This document shows positions 18,109 to 26,112 of a DNA stretch of 64,000 nucleotides, in pieces. Source of the stretch: Deinococcus peraridilitoris DSM 19664 (GTDB taxonomy: Bacteria > Deinococcota > Deinococci > Deinococcales > Deinococcaceae); NCBI RefSeq assembly GCF_000317835.1, contig NC_019789.1, positions 1-64,000 on the forward strand, in the 5' to 3' direction. Below the pieces are notes generated by a model. It was given only the letters and a program-made list of their open reading frames with translations. It was not told the DNA's origin and made no database searches. Each line of letters begins with the position of its first letter. Position 1 is the first letter of the stretch. The position numbers and the translations under genes were made by a program.

Positions 18109-18146
18109 AGTGATAGCAATTGATTCCACTGGCTACAAGGAGCCCC

Positions 18147-19097
18147 ATGAACACCAAACGCGCCATCGTCCCGCTCGCCATCCTGACCCTCACAGCCACG
18201 CTCGCCCACGCCCAGTCAAACAAGACCATTATGGTTCAGCACGATGAAGGCACCACCAAAGCCCCGGTCCAACCTAAACGCGTCATCGTCCTCGACGAGG
18301 AAAGCCTCGAACTCGCCCTCGCCCTCGGCTTCGACATCATCGGACTCGGCAGCGGACGCCTCGCCCCCACTGACGTGAGCGGCACACGCATCAACTTCGA
18401 AGCACTCAAGCAGGGTTTCCTCGCCCGCCGTGACCTCACAGGCGTCACCTATACCGGCAACTGGACCGCCCCGAACCTCGAAACCATCCTCGCGCTCAAA
18501 CCCGAACTGATCCTCCGCAGCACCTGGAACGGCAACACCGGCTACGACAAGCTCAGCGCCATCGCCCCCACCTTGTCGTTCAATCAGAACAAACCCGACT
18601 TCTGGAAAACGTCCCTTCGGGAAACCGCCAAGGTGTTCGGCCAGCAGGACAAAGCCGAGCAAATCATCCAGAACGTCGCACTCGAACACCAAAAGAACAA
18701 AGACAAACTCCAGCAGGCCGGCATCTTCAAAAAGTACCCGAAAGCCGTGGTGCTCTCCCCTTTCCCATCCGGTGAGGTGTACCTCTACACCGGGGACCGC
18801 GTCGCGAACATCGCTTGGGAGCTTGGCTTCAAGGACGGCTACCCCAGAGGCACCAAGGTCGACCCGGGCGGCTGGCAGGTCATCTCGCAAGAAGCCTTGC
18901 TGCAAATCACTCCTGACACCCTCGTCATCAACGTTCCCTGGGGCGACGGGAACGCCTTCAGCAAGTCCAGCGTCGGGCAACGCCTCAAGGACCGAACCAT
19001 CACCTACCAGATGGAGCCCTTCAGCCCCTGGACCGGCCCCCTGGTCGACCAGAAAGTCTCACGCGACCTGACCAGCAGCATCCTCAAACAGTTCTGA
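18147..19097 (+). CDS. Iron-siderophore ABC transporter substrate-binding protein (1)
   Basis: A 316-residue FecB/FepB-type periplasmic binding protein. It has a Sec signal (MNTKRAIVPLAILTLTATLA, cleavage after AHA), then PKRVIVLDEESLELALALG and NLETILALKPELIL, the class III pattern. The ATG at 18147 has AAGGAG upstream. It is the first gene of a rightward cluster with a ferric reductase, two permeases, two more binding proteins and the ATPase. The exact ligand (ferric siderophore, citrate or heme) cannot be told. Confidence 0.85.
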   Translation: MNTKRAIVPLAILTLTATLAHAQSNKTIMVQHDEGTTKAPVQPKRVIVLDEESLELALALGFDIIGLGSGRLAPTDVSGTRINFEALKQGFLARRDLTGVTYTGNWTAPNLETILALKPELILRSTWNGNTGYDKLSAIAPTLSFNQNKPDFWKTSLRETAKVFGQQDKAEQIIQNVALEHQKNKDKLQQAGIFKKYPKAVVLSPFPSGEVYLYTGDRVANIAWELGFKDGYPRGTKVDPGGWQVISQEALLQITPDTLVINVPWGDGNAFSKSSVGQRLKDRTITYQMEPFSPWTGPLVDQKVSRDLTSSILKQF

Positions 19098-19099
19098 TC

Positions 19100-19762
19100 G
19101 TGAACACCGCAAAGCTGCTGATTGAACTGAACGCGCGCCAGCTGTACCTGAACGTACAGCCCACGGTGGCAGGACGAACACTCGATGAGTGCGTCGCGTC
19201 CTGGCCGTCGTGGCGGGCGCGTCTGCTGGCCCTGCGTCCTCAGCACCGCCCCGCGACCGCGGATGTCCTGCTGCTCAACGCCCTCTTCTGGCCGGTGAGC
19301 ATGCTCCACCTCGCCACGGCCTTCATCCACGGCTTCCACGTCCAAGGCGAGGTGCGACTGGACTGGCCGCATGACGAACCACGGCCATTCGGCCAGCTGA
19401 ACCTCATCACCACCACGTTGGTGCAATCCGGTGACCCACTCGGCCACGCAACCGGTCAGATTTTTCGTGCGAGCCAAGCCGTCACGCCCGCCACCCAACT
19501 TCGCGAACGCCTTGTAGTCCACGTCGCCTGTGACCGCGCCGTGCAGGCCCTGCTGGTCCTCGGCCAGGCAACCGGGCAGCCTGAACGAGCGGCCGAATGG
19601 GCGACGCGCCTCACGGAGGAGTGGCCAGTCCCTCACCGGACCCGCGTCCGCCAGGAAGAAGACGGAAACGTGATGGTGCGCTCCTCGTGCTGCTACCACT
19701 ACCTCGACTTTGAACGCTGCGGCAACTGCCCTGCTGACCAAACCACAGCCCCGCCGGCCTGA
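19100..19762 (+). CDS. FhuF-like [2Fe-2S] ferric-siderophore reductase
   Basis: A 220-residue protein with the C-terminal FhuF signature SSCCYHYLDFERCGNCP. The CC-x10-C-x2-C set ligates the 2Fe-2S cluster that reduces iron in imported siderophores. It is cytoplasmic. GTG start at 19100, two bases after the stop of the binding-protein gene, so translation is probably coupled. Its place between binding protein and permeases supports a role in iron release from the transported siderophore. Confidence 0.82.
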   Translation: MNTAKLLIELNARQLYLNVQPTVAGRTLDECVASWPSWRARLLALRPQHRPATADVLLLNALFWPVSMLHLATAFIHGFHVQGEVRLDWPHDEPRPFGQLNLITTTLVQSGDPLGHATGQIFRASQAVTPATQLRERLVVHVACDRAVQALLVLGQATGQPERAAEWATRLTEEWPVPHRTRVRQEEDGNVMVRSSCCYHYLDFERCGNCPADQTTAPPA

Positions 19763-19877
19763 TGCCACGCCGACACGACTGGAAGGTGGATGAGTTGCCC
19801 AGACCGAACAAGACGCCGACATCCCACACCCGTATCCCTCAGCGCTCCGGTGTTCAGGAATTGCGCGGCCGCCCGTC

Positions 19878-20894
19878 GTGAGCGTCGCCCAACCGATTCC
19901 CACACGCCGCTGGACGGCCCGCACCCTCGCCTTTACCATCAGCCTGATCGTCCTTGTCCTCGGCCTGATCGCCTCCATCGCCCTTGGTGCCGCCAGCATC
20001 CCCTTCGGCCACGTCGCCGAACTCCTCGTACACCCGAACGACACCAGCGAAAGCCTCATCATCTGGACCCTGCGCCTTCCACGCGCCCTGATCGCGCTGC
20101 TTGCCGGCGGCGCCCTCGGCGTCGCCGGCGCACTGCTGCAAGGCGTGACGCGCAACCCCCTCGCGGACCCCGGCATTCTCGGCGTGGAAGCCGGCGCCGC
20201 CCTCGCCATCCTGCTGATGGTCGTGTTCTTCCCCACCCTCGGCGCCGCCGCGTTCGTCCCGCTCGCCTTCGCTGGTGGCGCCGCCGCTGCTGTCCTTACC
20301 TTCAGCATCGCCACCGGTGTCGGTCTCACTCCGCTGCGTCTCGCGCTGTCCGGGGTGGCCGTCGCCGCGTTCACCGCTGCCGCGTCACGTGCGGTCCAGA
20401 TCCTCTTCGAGGACCGCGCGCAAGCCGCGCTGTTCAGCCTCGCCGGGTCCGTCGCGAACCGCACCTGGGAACACGTGCAACTCAGCGCTCCGTGGGTGCT
20501 GACCGGCTTGCTCACCGCGTTCCTCGCGGCAGGCCGCGTGAACCTGCTGTCCCTCGGTGAAGACGTCGCACGCAGCCTCGGCGTGAACGCCGCCCGGAAC
20601 ACCCTCGTCCTCACCGCGCTCGCGGTACTGCTCGCCGCGAGCGCCGTCAGCGTCGTCGGCCCCATCGGTTTCGTCGGCCTCGTTGCGCCACACGTTGCGC
20701 GCGGCCTCGCCGGACCAGATTACCGCGTCGTGCTCCCCCTCAGTGCGCTGCTCGGCAGCGCCCTGCTCGTCTGGGGTGACGTCGCCGCCCGTCTCGTCGA
20801 CCGACCAAACGAAACTCCGGTCGGCATCCTCATCACCGCCCTTGGCGCGCCGTTCTTCGTGTATCTCGCCCGCCGCCTCGGAAAGAGTGACTGA
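19878..20894 (+). CDS. FecCD-family iron transporter permease (1)
   Basis: 338 residues with about nine or ten membrane helices. Landmarks of the family are LRLPRALIALLAGGALGVAG, ALLQGVTRNPLADPGILGVE and GPIGFVGLVAPHVARGLAG, the last being the loop that contacts the ATPase. I use the GTG start at 19878 (MSVAQPIPTRRW). It lies 23 bases before the second permease and should form a heterodimer with it. Confidence 0.88.
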   Translation: MSVAQPIPTRRWTARTLAFTISLIVLVLGLIASIALGAASIPFGHVAELLVHPNDTSESLIIWTLRLPRALIALLAGGALGVAGALLQGVTRNPLADPGILGVEAGAALAILLMVVFFPTLGAAAFVPLAFAGGAAAAVLTFSIATGVGLTPLRLALSGVAVAAFTAAASRAVQILFEDRAQAALFSLAGSVANRTWEHVQLSAPWVLTGLLTAFLAAGRVNLLSLGEDVARSLGVNAARNTLVLTALAVLLAASAVSVVGPIGFVGLVAPHVARGLAGPDYRVVLPLSALLGSALLVWGDVAARLVDRPNETPVGILITALGAPFFVYLARRLGKSD

Positions 20895-20917
20895 ACGGCG
20901 CGCACCCTCAGGACATC

Positions 20918-21928
20918 ATGAAAAGCACCCCACTCGACCAACTAAGGCGCACCATCGCGCTGCTGCCTTTGCTCAGCGTCCTGCTGCTCAGCGTGAGCGT
21001 CCTCGCGCTCGGGCTCGGCGCGGTCCGCACCCCACCCACCGAGGTGCTGCGCGTCCTCACGGGCGGCGGCGATGAACTCACCACGCGCATCCTGCTCGAA
21101 TTGCGCCTGCCGCGCATCCTCGTCGGCGCCCTCACCGGGGCGATGTTCGCCGCGAGTGGCACCGTCATGCAGGGCGTCATCCGCAACCCGCTCGCCAGCC
21201 CCGACCTGGTCGGTGTCAGCGCCGGTGCCGGACTTGCCGCGACCATTTTGCTACTGCTCGTACCGAGCGCACCCACCTGGGCGCTCCCTTGGGGCGCGTT
21301 CCTCGGTGCATGGCTCGGCTTCGCCGCCGTGTACCTCCTCGCCCGCAAGGGTGGCCGCGTTGCCCCCGTCCGCCTCGCCTTGATCGGCGTCGCCGTCGCC
21401 GCCGCCCTCGGCGCCACGCAGAACCTCATCCTCATTCGCGCTCCCGATGGGATCGGCGGCGCCCTCGCGTTTCTCACCGGTACTATCTACGGCGCCGACT
21501 GGGAACGCCTCACGCGCGTCCTTCCCTGGGCGCTTATCCTGCTCCCACTCAGCCTGCTCATCACGCGCCGCCTCGACGTCCTCGCGTTCGGCGAGCAGGT
21601 CGCCACCAGCCTCGGCATCCGCGTCGAACTCGCGCGCGGCCTCGCCCTCACCATCGCTGTCGGCCTCGCTGGCGCCGCCGTCACCGGTAGCGGCATTCTC
21701 GGCTTCGTCGGGCTGCTCGCCCCGCACCTCGCGCGTCTCCTCGTCGGCGGACTGCATGCCCGCCTGCTGCCCGTCGCCCTGCTGCTCGGCGCGATTCTTG
21801 TGATCGGTGCGGATACCCTGGGTCGTGCTCTCCTCCCACCCATCGAGATTCCCGCTGGGATCCTCACCACCCTGATTGGCGCGCCGTACTTCCTGTGGTT
21901 GCTGCGCCGCTCCGCCCGCACTTCGTAA
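20918..21928 (+). CDS. FecCD-family iron transporter permease (2)
   Basis: 336 residues, paralogous to the preceding gene: LRLPRILVGALTGAMFAASG, GVIRNPLASPDLVGVSAGAG and GFVGLLAPHLARLLVGG are visible. ATG at 20918. It completes the transmembrane core of the transporter. The ATP-binding gene is 2.4 kb downstream, after two more binding-protein genes. Confidence 0.88.
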   Translation: MKSTPLDQLRRTIALLPLLSVLLLSVSVLALGLGAVRTPPTEVLRVLTGGGDELTTRILLELRLPRILVGALTGAMFAASGTVMQGVIRNPLASPDLVGVSAGAGLAATILLLLVPSAPTWALPWGAFLGAWLGFAAVYLLARKGGRVAPVRLALIGVAVAAALGATQNLILIRAPDGIGGALAFLTGTIYGADWERLTRVLPWALILLPLSLLITRRLDVLAFGEQVATSLGIRVELARGLALTIAVGLAGAAVTGSGILGFVGLLAPHLARLLVGGLHARLLPVALLLGAILVIGADTLGRALLPPIEIPAGILTTLIGAPYFLWLLRRSARTS

Positions 21929-22037
21929 GTCGAATTCCTGAAGTACCGGGCGTGGCGGCGCGAGGAATTGACTTACTCAGGCTTAACAGTTGAAGCCGTG
22001 ACGTCAAGATAAATGAGCGAATCAGGCTCGCGCAGGC

Positions 22038-22066
22038 TTGACCTTCAATCGAGTAGTCATTACAAT
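22038..22066 (+). promoter_or_regulatory. Internal promoter before the second binding-protein gene
   Basis: TTGACC, a 17-base spacer and TACAAT form one of the best-matching housekeeping promoters in the window. Confidence 0.6.
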
Positions 22067-22084
22067 TCGGAAAAACCGAGTAAT
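22059..22084. promoter_or_regulatory. Dyad over the internal promoter start
   Basis: ATTAC and GTAAT flank an inner imperfect repeat (ATTCGG-AAAAA-CCGAGT). It overlaps the -10 and the predicted start, as does the dyad at 18086-18108, so it may serve the same iron-dependent repressor. Confidence 0.4.
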
Positions 22085-22117
22085 CCGCTCGGCTTTATAA
22101 GATCTGCGACGCCATGT

Positions 22118-22294
22118 GAACGAAAGGACTCTCTAATCCGAAAACTGCTCGTGGTTCCGGCCGCCCTTCCCGGTGGCGCTCTCGCCCAAGACGCGAACTA
22201 CGAAGGCCGCCTGATCAAGCACGCGATGGGCGACACCTGCGTCCCACAAACCCAAAACGCGTTGTGCTCAACACCGGCGAACTCGACAGCACCT
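22118..22294 (+). pseudogene. Remnant of duplicated binding-protein 5' end
   Basis: This stretch repeats, with few changes, the upstream region and first 60 or so codons of the gene at 23289 (shared landmarks: GAACGAAAG leader, GGTGGCGC-CTCGCCCAAGAC, GGCCGCCTGATCAAGCACGC, GAACTCGACAGCACC). The ATG is lost, a base is missing in the CAAACCC-AAACGCG run, and the copy stops after the GELDST codons. It is the scar of a tandem duplication followed by deletion. Confidence 0.8.
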
Positions 22295-22342
22295 CCCCAA
22301 GTCCAACCGACTTGACCCACCCGCTTCACGAAAGCAGGAGCC

Positions 22343-23263
22343 ATGAAACACCAATTGATCCTCACCGCCAGCCTGACCCTCACCACGGCCTTCGCGCAGA
22401 GCAGCCAGACCGTCAAGCACGAACTGGGCAGCACCGACATCAGAGGTACCCCCAAACGCATCATCGCCCTGGAAAACTCCTTTATCGACGCCCTCGCGCA
22501 GCTCAACGTAAAGCCCGCCGGGGTCGCTGACGACGGCTCCCCCCTTCCGCACCTCGCGGCGTACGTCAAAGGCGTCCCCACCGTCGGCACGCGCAACCAA
22601 CCCAGCCTCGAAGCGATCCTTGCCCTCAAACCCGACTTGATCCTCGCCGACCTCGAACGACACAAAAACATCTACCCGCAACTCGCGAAAATCGCCCCCA
22701 CCCTCGTCCTGAACTCCTACCGTGGTTCACGCGACGAACTCCTCGACCAGTTCTCCCTGATCGCGGACCTCACCAACAAGGACGCGCAAGGCAAAACCCT
22801 CCGCGAAGAGCATCAGCGGCTCTTCGCGAAAACGAAGCTCCTCACCAGCAAGAAGGCCGGTCCGACCGTCATTGGTGTTCTCGCCCCCAACGGCTTCTGG
22901 GTGCACTCCGACAAAAGCTTCCTCGGCACGTTGATCAAGGACCTGGGGCGCGACAATCCGGTCAGCCCGCAAAAGGATACGCAGTTCGTGATGAGCCTCG
23001 AAGGCCTCGTCGCCACCAACCCCGCCTCGATCATCCTGCTGCGCAATCCCGGAGAAGTTACCCCCCTCGACCAGTGGAAGACCAACCCGTTGTGGCAAAG
23101 CCTGCCCGCCGTGAAAGCCGGGCAGGTATACGAGTTCAACCGGGACCTTTGGGCCAAGGGGCGCGGCGTGATCGCCTTCAACAAAATGCTCGCGCAAGCC
23201 ACCGCCAGCGGGTACCTGCAAGACCAGCCCGCCAAAGCAAACTTCGTCGATCAAGCCAAGTAA
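22343..23263 (+). CDS. Iron-siderophore ABC transporter substrate-binding protein (2)
   Basis: 306 residues with a Sec signal (MKHQLILTASLTLTTAFAQS) and the FecB-type pattern TPKRIIALENSFIDALAQLN, then PSLEAILALKPDLILADLER and KIAPTLVLNSYRGSR. AGGAG precedes the ATG. It lies 25 bases before the third binding-protein gene. Ligand choice is unknown. Three binding proteins for one permease pair suggests several iron chelates are taken up. Confidence 0.85.
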   Translation: MKHQLILTASLTLTTAFAQSSQTVKHELGSTDIRGTPKRIIALENSFIDALAQLNVKPAGVADDGSPLPHLAAYVKGVPTVGTRNQPSLEAILALKPDLILADLERHKNIYPQLAKIAPTLVLNSYRGSRDELLDQFSLIADLTNKDAQGKTLREEHQRLFAKTKLLTSKKAGPTVIGVLAPNGFWVHSDKSFLGTLIKDLGRDNPVSPQKDTQFVMSLEGLVATNPASIILLRNPGEVTPLDQWKTNPLWQSLPAVKAGQVYEFNRDLWAKGRGVIAFNKMLAQATASGYLQDQPAKANFVDQAK

Positions 23264-23288
23264 GCCACCTGAACGAAAGAACCCTCTG

Positions 23289-24191
23289 ATGCACAAACTG
23301 CTCGTGACCACCCTGCTCGCCCTTCCCGGTGGCGCCCTCGCCCAAGACGCGAACTGCGAAGGCCGCCTGATCAAGCACGCGATGGGCGACACCTGCGTCC
23401 CGCAAACCCCCAAACGCGTCGTTGTGCTCGACACCGGTGAACTCGACAGCACCCTCGCCCTCGGCGTGAAACCCATCGGCGCCGTCACCGCCCTCGGCGC
23501 CGGCTTCCCCAGCTACCTCAAAGGCAAAACCGACGGCATCACCGACGTCGGTACCATCGCCCAACCCAACCTCGAAAAAATCCTCGCCCTGAAACCCGAC
23601 CTGATCCTCACCAGCAAAATTCGCCACGGCAACATCTACGAGCAACTCAGCAAAATCGCCCCAACTGTCATGGCAGAAACCGTCGGCGTCGTCTGGAAGG
23701 ACAACCTCAAACTCAACGCGAAAGCCCTTAACCGCGAAGCCCAGGCGAACAAACTCCTCAGCAATTACTACGCGCGCGCGAAGAAACTCCAGGCAGGCCT
23801 CGGTCGGGACCGACTCAACACCGAGGTGTCCATTGTGCGCTTCGTGCCCGGCCAGACCCGCCTGCAACAGAAAGCCAGTTTTATCGGCACCATTCTGGAG
23901 GACGCCGGCCTCAAGCGCCCGAAATCGCAGGACAAGGACGCTTTCATGGAAGTCGCCACGCCCGAACGCATTCCGGACATGGACGGCGGCGTGCTGTTCT
24001 ACAGCACGTACGGACCGGCGCAGCAGACCGATCAGCAGCTGTACCTGCAGCACCCCTTGTGGAAGCGCCTGAACGTCGTGAAGGAAGGCCGGGTGCATGC
24101 GGTAAATGACGATTACTGGTTCCTCGGCATCGGTGTGATCGCCGCAAACAAAGTCCTCGACGACCTCGAACAACACCTCGGAAAACGCTGA
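23289..24191 (+). CDS. Iron-siderophore ABC transporter substrate-binding protein (3)
   Basis: 300 residues with a short signal (MHKLLVTTLLALPGGALAQD), a Cys pair in the mature N-terminus (ANCEGRLIKH, GDTCVPQTPKR), and VVVLDTGELDSTLALGVKPI with NLEKILALKPDLILTSKI. The ribosome site is weak (GAAAGAA). A partial duplicate of its 5' end lies at 22118-22294. Confidence 0.85.
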   Translation: MHKLLVTTLLALPGGALAQDANCEGRLIKHAMGDTCVPQTPKRVVVLDTGELDSTLALGVKPIGAVTALGAGFPSYLKGKTDGITDVGTIAQPNLEKILALKPDLILTSKIRHGNIYEQLSKIAPTVMAETVGVVWKDNLKLNAKALNREAQANKLLSNYYARAKKLQAGLGRDRLNTEVSIVRFVPGQTRLQQKASFIGTILEDAGLKRPKSQDKDAFMEVATPERIPDMDGGVLFYSTYGPAQQTDQQLYLQHPLWKRLNVVKEGRVHAVNDDYWFLGIGVIAANKVLDDLEQHLGKR

Positions 24192-24335
24192 GAACGACAA
24201 GCTGTGGGCGCACTGGCAGTTACTCGCGCACCCATTTCGCTGGGCCGCTGCGAGTGCAGTGAAAAGCACAACACACGGAACGCGCTCGCGCTTGCATTCC
24301 GGTTTCCAAGAGTGTTCCTCACAGACGAGGGGGTT

Positions 24336-25208
24336 ATGGTGTCTTCTACCGTGTCAGAGTTCGCTCCGTTCACTCCCACCCGGCCCGGAGCGCTCAGCAC
24401 CCGCACCCTCAGCCTCCGCTACGGCACTCGGCGCGTCATCGAGGACCTTGATCTCACCCTGCCCGGCGGCGTCACCACCATCATCGGCGCGAACGGCTGT
24501 GGGAAAAGCACCCTGCTGCGCTCCCTCTCCCGACTCCTCAACCCCGAGAGAGGCAGCGTCCTCCTCGACGGGCACGACCTGCACCGCCTCCCCACGAAGG
24601 TCGTCGCGCAGAAACTCGCTATCCTCCCCCAGGGTCCCAGCGCGCCCGAGGGCCTCACCGTCGAGGAGCTCGTGTGGTTCGGGCGTCACCCCCACCAGGG
24701 CATGTTCGCGCAGCGCAGCAAAGAAGACCGTGACATCGTCGCGTGGGCGCTTGACCACACCGGCATGCGCGTCTTCGCCACCCGCCCGCTTGAAAACCTC
24801 AGCGGCGGGCAACGCCAACGCGCCTGGATCGCCATGAGCCTCGCCCAGGGCACCAGCACCCTGCTGCTGGATGAACCCACCACGTACCTCGACCTCAGCC
24901 ACCAACTCGAAGTCCTTCACCTCGTCCGGCGCCTCAACGAGGAGGAAGGCAAAACCATCATCATGGTCCTCCACGACCTCAATCAGGCCGTCCGCTACAG
25001 CGACGAACTCGTCGCCGTCCAAGGCGGGAAAGTCTACGCTCAGGGCCACCCCGCCAGCATCATGAACAAGCAGCTGCTGCGCGACGTGTTCGGCCTCGAA
25101 GCCCACCTCCTTGAGGATCCCGACACCGGCAGACCCTACGTCATCCCGTACGGCATCGCCAGACGGTCAAGTTCCGAGGGGAAGCCTGACGGTGGGAAGG
25201 CCGTTTGA
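24336..25208 (+). CDS. FecE-type iron transporter ATP-binding protein
   Basis: A 290-residue ABC ATPase. Walker A GANGCGKST, signature LSGGQRQRAW, Walker B LLLDEPT and the H-loop VLHDLNQAVRYSDE are all intact, and the FepC/FecE-type D-loop YLDLSHQLEVLHLV is present. I chose the ATG at 24336 because a purine-rich ribosome site (GAGGGGGT) precedes it. The 132-base upstream extension is not conserved-looking. It powers the two FecCD permeases. Confidence 0.88.
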   Translation: MVSSTVSEFAPFTPTRPGALSTRTLSLRYGTRRVIEDLDLTLPGGVTTIIGANGCGKSTLLRSLSRLLNPERGSVLLDGHDLHRLPTKVVAQKLAILPQGPSAPEGLTVEELVWFGRHPHQGMFAQRSKEDRDIVAWALDHTGMRVFATRPLENLSGGQRQRAWIAMSLAQGTSTLLLDEPTTYLDLSHQLEVLHLVRRLNEEEGKTIIMVLHDLNQAVRYSDELVAVQGGKVYAQGHPASIMNKQLLRDVFGLEAHLLEDPDTGRPYVIPYGIARRSSSEGKPDGGKAV

Positions 25209-25286
25209 CGCTTGGTTCACATGCGCACTGGCTCAGCGACACTGTGGGTATTCATCGTTTTGTCCGCATCTCAGCTGGTAGTGGGT

Positions 25287-25703
25287 TCAAGGTAATGACG
25301 CGTTGTAGCGGTGAATGAAGAGCCAGACCAGGGTTTCGAGATGATGCTGGTTACGGCTGAAGGACAAGGATTTGCGCACCAGATGGGCCAACCTCGCCCT
25401 CAGCGTGGCGTTGAAGCGCTCAATATGCTGGGTCCCACCAATTCTATGCAGCCCACCAAAGACCACACTCTGGTAGGCGGCCAGACGGTCCGTGCGACAC
25501 TCCGCGCTCAAGTACGCTGTGGGCAGGCTTTGCCACAACCCGTAAGCCCCCAGGACGTCCCGCTGGCCCACAAAGCAACCGACGATCTGGCGTGTCGCCC
25601 GGTCCATGGCCAACCAAATCCAAAGGTCACGTGAACGCCGACCGACGAAGGTGCATCATTCGTCGCACTCCAGCACCCGTTGCGGAGTATGGGCCTGCGT
25701 CAG
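25287..25703 (-). pseudogene. IS1 InsB transposase with internal stop
   Basis: After the A7 slippery run the -1 frame reads LTQAHTPQRVLECDE, then TGA (complement of 25656-25658), then CTFVGRRSRDLWIWLAMDRA and the catalytic region TDRLAAYQSVV, ERFNATLRARLAHLVRKSLS. The stop falls just after the first catalytic Asp region, so full InsAB is not made unless read through. Confidence 0.7.
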
Positions 25704-26011
25704 GCTTTTTTTGCGCTGACCACCTCATCCTCGACCCTGTGCACCACGAGCTTCTGGAGTTTCTTGAGGTGCAGGCGTAACCAGCTGCGACTGACACTGC
25801 TCACCCGGCAGATGCCCCGATGGGAGAGGCGTTCGCTGAGCAGGCGATCGACCAGGGCTTCTTGTTCAGGGGAAATGCGATGCCAGCTGGCTTCGAAAGT
25901 GAATTGATAGCCGCAGGCTCGGCAGAGAAAGCGCTGCTTGCCACTCTTGACGTGGCCGTTCTTGACGACGGAGACCGACTGACAGCGGGCACAGCACGTC
26001 GTGTTCATACT
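25700..26011 (-). CDS. IS1 InsA DNA-binding protein
   Basis: 103 residues with a zinc-finger N-terminus (MNTTCCARCQ, FLCRACGYQF) and an HTH (LLSERLSHRGICRVSSVSRS). It ends at an AAAAAAA run, the standard IS1 frameshift site. The start MNTT is preferred over the in-frame codon at 26029. Confidence 0.8.
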   Translation of the reverse strand, partial: SMNTTCCARCQSVSVVKNGHVKSGKQRFLCRACGYQFTFEASWHRISPEQEALVDRLLSERLSHRGICRVSSVSRSWLRLHLKKLQKLVVHRVEDEVVSAKKA

Positions 26012-26112
26012 CCATTCAACACCCGTCATCCTCTTAAAGCCACTACCTCCAGGGAGCCCGGTGTAAGAGCCGTGTGACGTTAACGGGACTACGATTGACT
26101 GGCGTACAGCCC

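Larger units (their letters stand above)
25277..26047 (-). mobile_element. IS1-family element, 771 bp
   Basis: The terminal repeats GGTAGTGGGTTCAAGGTAAT (left) and GGTAGTGGCTTTAAGAGGAT (right, complement) match at most positions and bracket insA and insB. Length is nearly that of classical IS1 (768 bp). No obvious 8-9 bp target duplication is seen. It ends only 66 bases before the GGDEF-EAL gene start. Confidence 0.85.

Noticed and set aside
21251..21757. Long minus-strand frame opposite the second permease, rich in Glu and Ala
   Set aside because: It is a complementary-strand shadow of a GC-rich gene; the composition mirrors the permease codons.
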